This document shows positions 6,324-10,893 of a stretch of DNA of 10,893 bases, one piece after another (position 1 is the first letter of the stretch; each line of letters starts with the position of its first letter). The translations under genes and the position numbers were made by a program. The DNA is from Burkholderiales bacterium. Lineage in GTDB: Bacteria > Pseudomonadota > Gammaproteobacteria > Burkholderiales > Burkholderiaceae_C. Under the pieces are notes generated by a model, which was given only the letters and a program-made list of their open reading frames with translations, did no database searches and was not told where the DNA came from. The stretch spans positions 1-10,893 of the forward strand of contig CANJKD010000027.1 of assembly GCA_947474415.1 (NCBI GenBank), in the 5' to 3' direction.

Positions 6324-7387
6324 GTGCGCAAGACGCGCCCATGAGCGACGTATTGCTCGATGTGCAGGATGTCGTCAAGCACTACCGCCTGCCGCGCGAA
6401 CGCCTGTTCCGCCCGGCGCCGCTGGTGCAGGCGGTGCGCGGTGTCAGCCTGCAAGTGCGGGCCGGCCGCAGCTTGGGGATCGTCGGCGAATCGGGCTCGG
6501 GCAAGTCGACGCTGGCGCGGCTGGTGATGGCGCTCGAAGCGCCGACCGCAGGCAGCGTGCGCCTGCTCGGCCGTGACCTGAACGCGCTGCCCGCAACGGC
6601 GCTGCGCGCGGCACGACGCGATTTCCAGATGGTGTTCCAGGACCCGTATGGTTCGCTCGACCCGCGCCAGCGCGTGGCCCGTATCGTCGCCGAGCCGCTG
6701 ATGGGCCTGAGCGCTGCCGACACGCGGCAGCGTGTCGCAGATTCGCTCGATGCCGTCGGCCTGCGTGCCAGCGATGCCGACAAGTATCCGCACGAGTTTT
6801 CCGGCGGCCAGCGCCAGCGCATCGCGATCGCACGGGCGCTGATCACGCGGCCGAGGCTGATCGTGGCCGACGAGCCGGTCAGCGCGCTCGACGTGTCGGT
6901 GCAGGCCCAGGTGCTGAACCTGCTCGCCGACCTGCAGGAACAGTTCGGCGTGACCTATCTGTTCATCAGCCACGACCTCGCGGTGGTCGACCATGTGTGC
7001 GACGAAGTGGCGGTGATGTACGCGGGCCGCGTCGTCGAGCAAGGCCCGCCGGACGTGCTGTTCCAGGCGGCGGCGCACCCATACACGCGGGCGCTGATGG
7101 CTGCGCTGCCGCAGGCGACCGTGAACCCGAGACGGGCGGTCGAGCCTTCGTGCGCCGCGCCGCCGATGAGCGCCAGCGGTGCATCCGCTAGAGTTGGCAG
7201 GGCTGACAAGGTGGTGTTCCCGGCCGCGTCGCCAGGCTGCTCTTTCGCAGGCCGTTGCCCGCGCGCCCAGGTACGTTGCGAGCGCGAGCTGCCGGCCCTG
7301 CGCACGCTGTCGACCGGCCACCGCGCCGCTTGCCATTTCGCTGAATCCGTGATGACCGAAGTTGCCCTTCCAGGAGATAGACCATGA
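6320..7387 (+). CDS. ABC importer ATP-binding protein, DppF/OppF type
   Basis: This second ATPase has 355 residues and is the partner of the preceding protein. It shows Walker A GESGSGKS at 56-63, Q107 in FQDPYGSLDPR (a DppF/OppF hallmark), signature FSGGQ at 160-164, D184-E185 in Walker B and H218 in SHD. The C-terminal extension has HPYTRAL, then a low-complexity linker of about 40 residues, then four cysteines (C307, C313, C320, C338) with exactly the same spacing as in the sister ATPase. The start is the ATG in the ATGA overlap at 6320; an in-frame ATG at 6341 is possible. Its stop overlaps the start of the binding-protein gene. Confidence 0.95.
   Translation: MSAQDAPMSDVLLDVQDVVKHYRLPRERLFRPAPLVQAVRGVSLQVRAGRSLGIVGESGSGKSTLARLVMALEAPTAGSVRLLGRDLNALPATALRAARRDFQMVFQDPYGSLDPRQRVARIVAEPLMGLSAADTRQRVADSLDAVGLRASDADKYPHEFSGGQRQRIAIARALITRPRLIVADEPVSALDVSVQAQVLNLLADLQEQFGVTYLFISHDLAVVDHVCDEVAVMYAGRVVEQGPPDVLFQAAAHPYTRALMAALPQATVNPRRAVEPSCAAPPMSASGASARVGRADKVVFPAASPGCSFAGRCPRAQVRCERELPALRTLSTGHRAACHFAESVMTEVALPGDRP
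7372..7376 (+). promoter_or_regulatory. Ribosome binding site of the substrate-binding protein gene
   Basis: AGGAG stands seven bases before the ATG at 7384, inside the end of the upstream ATPase gene. The binding protein is normally needed in excess over the membrane parts, and this strong site would allow that despite its place at the end of the transporter block. Confidence 0.8.
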
Positions 7388-8904
7388 AGAACCCCAGCCC
7401 CAAGTTCACTGCCCTTTCAAGCACCACCCTTTCGCTGGCCGTGCTGGCCACGCTCATCGGGCTCAGCCCCGCCGCGCAGGCCCAGGCGCGCAAGAACACG
7501 GCCGTCATCGGCATGGTGCTGGAGCCCGCGCCGGGCCTGGACCCGACCATGGCGGCCGCCGCCGCGATCGGCGAGATCGTCCACTACAACGTGCTCGAAG
7601 GCCTGACCAAGATCAACATGGACGGCAGCATCACCCCGCTGCTGGCCGAGAGCTGGGCCATGGACCCGGACGGCAAGAGCTACACCTTCAAGCTGAAGCG
7701 CGGCGTGAAGTTCAGCGACGGCGAAGCCTTCGACGCCAGCGACGTGAAGTTCAGCTTCGAGCGCGCCAAGGCGCCGGGCTCGACCAACAAGGCGAAGAAA
7801 GCGGTGTTCGACAACATCAGCCGCATCGACACGCCCGATGCACACACCGTGATCGTGGTGCTGAACCAGGCCGACGGCAACTTCCTGTTCCGGATGGGCG
7901 AGAACACCGCCGTCATCCTCGACCCGAAGAGCGCGGCCAGCACCGCCACCAGGCCGGTCGGCACGGGGCCGTACACGCTCGAGAACTGGGCCAAGGGCTC
8001 GGCCATCACGCTGGCGAAGAACGAGGGCTACCGTGCGCCTGCCAGCGTGAAGATGAAGAAGGTCACGTTCCGCTTCATCAACGACTCGGCCGCGCAAGTG
8101 GCCGCGCTGCTGGCCGGTGACGTGGACGGCTTCCCGCGCTTCCAGGCGCTCGAAAGCCTGCAGCAGTTCCAGGGCGATGCGCGCTTCTCGGTCACGCCGG
8201 GCGGCACCGAGGGCAAGACCATCGTCAGCATCAACAACAAGAAAAAGCCCTTCGACGACGTGCGCGTGCGCCGCGCGCTGGCCATGGCCATCGACCGCAA
8301 GGCCGTGGTCGAAGGCGCCTCCGAAGGCTTCGGCAAGCCGATCGGCAGCCACATGGTGCCCAGCGACGCCGGCTATGTGGACCTGACCGCCGTGAATGCG
8401 TACGACCCCGAGAAGGCCAAGGCGCTGTTGAAGGAAGCCGGTGTCGCCACGCCGCTGAACCTGACGCTGACGCTGCCGCCGCCGGCCTATGCACGCAAGG
8501 GCGGCGAGATCGTCGCGGCGCAGCTGGCGAAGATCGGCGTGGTCGCGAAGATCGAGAACGTCGAGTGGGCGCAGTGGCTGGCCGGCCCGTTCAAGGGCAA
8601 CTTCGACCTGACCATCATCAGCCACGTCGAGCCGCTCGACTTCGACCGCTACGCCGACCCGGCCTACTACTGGGGCTACAACTCGAAGCCCTACAACGAC
8701 CTGCTCGCGAAGTACAACAGCACCGGCGAGATGAAGGCGCGGCTCAAGGTGCTGGGCGACCTCCAGCGCCAGCTCGCGACCGATTCGGTCAACGTCTACC
8801 TGTACCAGCTGCCGCAGTTCGCGGTCGGCAAGAAGCAGCTCAAGGGCATGTGGAGCAGCTCGCCGATCTTCGCGAACGACCTGGGCGCGCTGGCGTGGCA
8901 GTGA
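7384..8904 (+). CDS. Periplasmic substrate-binding protein of the importer (SBP family 5)
   Basis: This 506-residue extracellular solute-binding protein is of the DppA/OppA type and delivers its ligand to the permeases. A Sec signal peptide has a basic start, a hydrophobic core at about 15-28 and a probable cleavage after AQA at 31-33. No lipobox cysteine is present, so the protein should be freely periplasmic. Family landmarks are the early NVLEGLTKINMDGSITPLLA region, KSYTFKLKRGVKFSDGE with the following DVKFSFE, PVGTGPY, and DVRVRRALAMAIDR with the following KAV. Its ATG overlaps the upstream stop as ATGA. In many dpp/opp operons this gene comes first; here it is fifth and directly precedes the amidase. 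The ligand is not readable; the family binds peptides, but also nickel, opines, sugars and other solutes. Confidence 0.94.
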   Translation: MKNPSPKFTALSSTTLSLAVLATLIGLSPAAQAQARKNTAVIGMVLEPAPGLDPTMAAAAAIGEIVHYNVLEGLTKINMDGSITPLLAESWAMDPDGKSYTFKLKRGVKFSDGEAFDASDVKFSFERAKAPGSTNKAKKAVFDNISRIDTPDAHTVIVVLNQADGNFLFRMGENTAVILDPKSAASTATRPVGTGPYTLENWAKGSAITLAKNEGYRAPASVKMKKVTFRFINDSAAQVAALLAGDVDGFPRFQALESLQQFQGDARFSVTPGGTEGKTIVSINNKKKPFDDVRVRRALAMAIDRKAVVEGASEGFGKPIGSHMVPSDAGYVDLTAVNAYDPEKAKALLKEAGVATPLNLTLTLPPPAYARKGGEIVAAQLAKIGVVAKIENVEWAQWLAGPFKGNFDLTIISHVEPLDFDRYADPAYYWGYNSKPYNDLLAKYNSTGEMKARLKVLGDLQRQLATDSVNVYLYQLPQFAVGKKQLKGMWSSSPIFANDLGALAWQ

Positions 8905-8914
8905 TCGCATTGCA

Positions 8915-10309
8915 ATGACAGCACTTCACGATCTGAGTGCGGTCGAATTGCTCACGGCCTACCGCAGCAAGGCGCTTTCGCCGGTCGAGGTGACGCGGGC
9001 CGTGCTCGCCCACATCGACGCGTGGGAGCCGCATTTGCGCGCCACCTACGCGCTCGATGGCGACGCCGCGATGACGCAGGCCGAGGCCTCGCAGGCGCGC
9101 TGGCTGAAGGGCGCGCCTATGGGCGCGCTCGACGGCGTGCCTGCGATGATCAAGGAGAACATCGCGACGCAGGGCGTGCCCATGCCGCTCGGCTGCGCCG
9201 CCACCGAACTGGTGCCTGCGCTGCGCGACGCACCGCCCGCCGCCCGGCTGCGCGAGGCCGGCGCGGTGATCATGGGCAAGACGACGATGCCCGACTACGG
9301 CATGTTGTCGTCCGGCCTGTCGAGCTTTCACCCACTGACGCGCAACCCCTGGGATTTGACGAAGAACCCCGGCGGCAGCAGCGCCGGTGCGGGCGCGGGG
9401 GCTGCTGCCGGCTACGGCCCGCTGCACGTGGGCACCGACATCGGTGGCTCGGTGCGCCTGCCGGCCGGCTGGTGCGGCATCTTCACGCTGAAGCCGAGCC
9501 TGGGCCGCATCCCGATCGACCCGCCGTATGCCGGCCGCGTGGCCGGGCCGATGACGCGCAGCGTGACTGACAGCGCCCTGATGATGGCCACGCTGAGCCT
9601 GCCCGATGCGCGCGACACGATGAGCCTGCCGTTCCAAGACGTCGGGTGGATGAACCTCGAGCGCGACCTGAAAGGCCTGCGCATCGGCCTGCAGATGGAC
9701 GCCGGCTGGGGTCTCGCGGTCGACCCTGAAATCGCGGCGGCGGTGCTCGCTGCAGCGAAGGCCTTCGAAGCCCAGGGCGCTAGCGTCGAACCCATCGCGC
9801 CCTTCATGACGCGCGCGATGATGGCCGGCATGGACGACTTCTGGCGCACCCGCTCGTGGCTCGACATCAGCGCCCTGCCCGAGGCACGGCGCGCGAAGGT
9901 GCTGCCCTACATTGTCGAGTGGGCGCGCGGCGGCGCGGGCCTGTCGGGCGAACGCGTGTTCCGTGGCTGCGGCATGATGGGTGCGATGCGCGACGCTGCG
10001 GTGCGCGCCTGCCAGCCCTTCGACTATGTGCTTTCGCCGACCTCGCCGGTGCCGGCCTATGCCGCCGAGTGGGCCGGCCCGACCAACGACCCGGCCACGC
10101 CGTTCGAGCACATCGCCTTCACGCTGCCGCTGAACATGAGCGAGCAGCCGGCCGCCAGCATCAACTGTGGCTACACGGCGGGCGGTTTGCCGATCGGCCT
10201 GCAGATCATCGGCCACCGTTTCGACGACCTCGGCGTGTTGCAGGTGGCCCGTGCGTGGGAAGCCATGCGCCCACCACAGCGGCGGTGGCCGACGCCACCG
10301 ACGGGTTGA
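8915..10309 (+). CDS. Amidase-signature hydrolase
   Basis: This 464-residue amidase-signature enzyme hydrolyses a carbon-nitrogen amide bond. The signature region is at about 150-183 (NPGGSSAGAGAG, then GTDIGGSVRLPA). The Ser-cisSer-Lys triad is complete: K80 in IKEN, S155 in GGSSAG and S179 in GGSVR. The spacings (75 and 24 residues) equal those of K142, S217 and S241 in mammalian fatty acid amide hydrolase. No signal peptide is seen, so it acts in the cytoplasm. It starts 10 bases after the binding-protein stop without a clear ribosome binding site, consistent with membership of the same operon. It probably acts on the imported compound. It could be annotated as a GatA paralogue, but no gatB or gatC accompanies it, so a tRNA amidotransferase role is unlikely. 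Confidence 0.93.
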   Translation: MTALHDLSAVELLTAYRSKALSPVEVTRAVLAHIDAWEPHLRATYALDGDAAMTQAEASQARWLKGAPMGALDGVPAMIKENIATQGVPMPLGCAATELVPALRDAPPAARLREAGAVIMGKTTMPDYGMLSSGLSSFHPLTRNPWDLTKNPGGSSAGAGAGAAAGYGPLHVGTDIGGSVRLPAGWCGIFTLKPSLGRIPIDPPYAGRVAGPMTRSVTDSALMMATLSLPDARDTMSLPFQDVGWMNLERDLKGLRIGLQMDAGWGLAVDPEIAAAVLAAAKAFEAQGASVEPIAPFMTRAMMAGMDDFWRTRSWLDISALPEARRAKVLPYIVEWARGGAGLSGERVFRGCGMMGAMRDAAVRACQPFDYVLSPTSPVPAYAAEWAGPTNDPATPFEHIAFTLPLNMSEQPAASINCGYTAGGLPIGLQIIGHRFDDLGVLQVARAWEAMRPPQRRWPTPPTG

Positions 10310-10324
10310 GGCAAGCGTGGCAGG

Positions 10325-10345
10325 AAAGCACTCAAATGCTTTTTT
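10325..10345 (+). terminator. Possible weak rho-independent terminator after the amidase gene
   Basis: AAAGCA at 10325-10330 pairs with TGCTTT at 10337-10342 around a six-base loop, and the T-run continues to 10345. The position just after the amidase stop fits an operon end. The stem is short and AT-rich, so it would be a weak terminator; two flanking G-U pairs may extend it slightly. Confidence 0.4.
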
Positions 10346-10385
10346 CGACCCCCCTGCAAACGCGCGCGGCCTTCGAACGAACGAC

Positions 10386-10893
10386 ATGAACGACGCCCAC
10401 GGCAACTCCGTCAGCACCGCCTCGACGGCCGCATTGGCGCACGCCGAGCAGGCGCTGTGGCGAACCGTGGCGTTCTACGGCGATGCGGTCGCCGACCTCG
10501 ACGCGGCGATCGCCGCCGACCCCGGCTGGGGCCTGGCGCGCATCGCCAAAGCCGACTTCCTGCTCACGCTCACCGAGCCCTCGCTGGTGCCCGAGGCGCG
10601 CGCGCTGGTCGCCGCCGCCGAGCCGTTGATGGCCCACGCCAACACCCGCGAACGCACCCATTTCGCCGCCGCCACGCGGTGTGCCGCGGGCCGCTGGCGC
10701 GAGGCGAGCGCGCTGTGGGACGGCCTCCTGCTGCAACACCCGCGCGACCTGCTGGCGCTGAATTCGGCCCACCTGTTTGACTACTACCGGGGCGATGCCT
10801 TGAGCCTGCGCGCCCGCGTGGCCCGCGTGCTGCCCGAGTGGCCTGCCGACGACCCGTTTCGCCCGTTCGTGCTCGGCATGCATGCCTTCGGGC
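10386..10893 (+). CDS. TTC38-like tetratricopeptide repeat protein, N-terminal part (cut by window edge)
   Basis: From an ATG at 10386 the frame is open for 169 residues to the window edge. The translation is rich in alanine and helix-forming residues, with repeat-like pairs of helices: a segment around VADLDAAIAADPGWGLARI, then NTRERTHFAAA, then WREASALWDGLLLQHPRDLLAL, and finally RVARVLPEW and FVLGMHAFG. This order and wording match, from memory, bacterial members of the TTC38 (tetratricopeptide repeat 38) family, which typically exceed 400 residues. Such repeats usually mediate protein contacts; no biochemical role is known to me. It is 76 bases downstream of the amidase, past a possible terminator, with no strong ribosome binding site, so operon membership is uncertain. 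Confidence 0.8.
   Translation, partial: MNDAHGNSVSTASTAALAHAEQALWRTVAFYGDAVADLDAAIAADPGWGLARIAKADFLLTLTEPSLVPEARALVAAAEPLMAHANTRERTHFAAATRCAAGRWREASALWDGLLLQHPRDLLALNSAHLFDYYRGDALSLRARVARVLPEWPADDPFRPFVLGMHAFG

Noticed and set aside
7130..7215. Possible internal promoter for the binding-protein gene in the low-complexity linker of the second ATPase
   Set aside because: No -35/-10 pair with correct spacing could be found; the different composition is explained by a non-conserved linker.
7417..8910. A 497-codon open frame on the minus strand opposite the binding protein
   Set aside because: Same reason: the plus strand carries a well-motivated signal-peptide-bearing binding protein, and the antisense translation is low-complexity and motif-free.
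8915..10309. Amidase as subunit A of the tRNA-dependent amidotransferase (GatA)
   Set aside because: No gatB or gatC genes adjoin it and it sits in an importer operon; the shared amidase signature alone does not support that role.
8840..10417. A 525-codon open frame on the minus strand opposite the amidase
   Set aside because: It covers the end of one real gene, the whole amidase gene and the start of the next, and has no domain-like sequence.

Overview
The window is high-GC DNA with dense genes and strong GC bias at third codon positions. Its gene content is a dipeptide/oligopeptide-type ABC importer, an amidase, an aldehyde dehydrogenase, a short-chain dehydrogenase and a TonB-dependent receptor. 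This fits a Gram-negative proteobacterium; I infer Burkholderiales (Betaproteobacteria) from the style of the proteins and the composition, but no rRNA or other marker is present to prove it.

Layout, left to right. (1) 1-536, minus strand: the N-terminal third or so of a TonB-dependent outer-membrane receptor, cut by the window edge, whose plug domain reads like the YncD/PqqU branch. (2) 537-1139: about 600 bases with no intact gene. On the minus strand it carries what looks like a frameshifted coding remnant. (3) 1140-3385, minus strand: a two-gene operon, aldehyde dehydrogenase then NAD-type short-chain dehydrogenase, separated by 14 bases that hold a very strong ribosome binding site. (4) About 3386-3448: a short divergent intergenic region with a 15-bp perfect palindrome, a candidate operator. 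(5) 3449-10309, plus strand: a six-gene operon of permease, permease, ATPase, ATPase, periplasmic binding protein and amidase. The first five genes are joined by four successive ATGA stop/start overlaps. (6) 10386 to the end, plus strand: the start of a TTC38-like tetratricopeptide protein, cut by the window edge.

Taken together, 1140-10309 looks like a divergently transcribed uptake and catabolism locus. The importer would bring in a peptide-like or amide-bearing solute, the amidase would hydrolyse an amide bond, and the two NAD(P)-dependent dehydrogenases would oxidise alcohol and aldehyde groups of the product. The substrate cannot be read from the sequence. Every gene belongs to a known family. 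The less explained items are the specific combination of genes, the palindrome between the two operons, the remnant at 632-1139 and the role of the TTC38-like gene. I see no CRISPR array, RNA gene, insertion sequence or attachment site.
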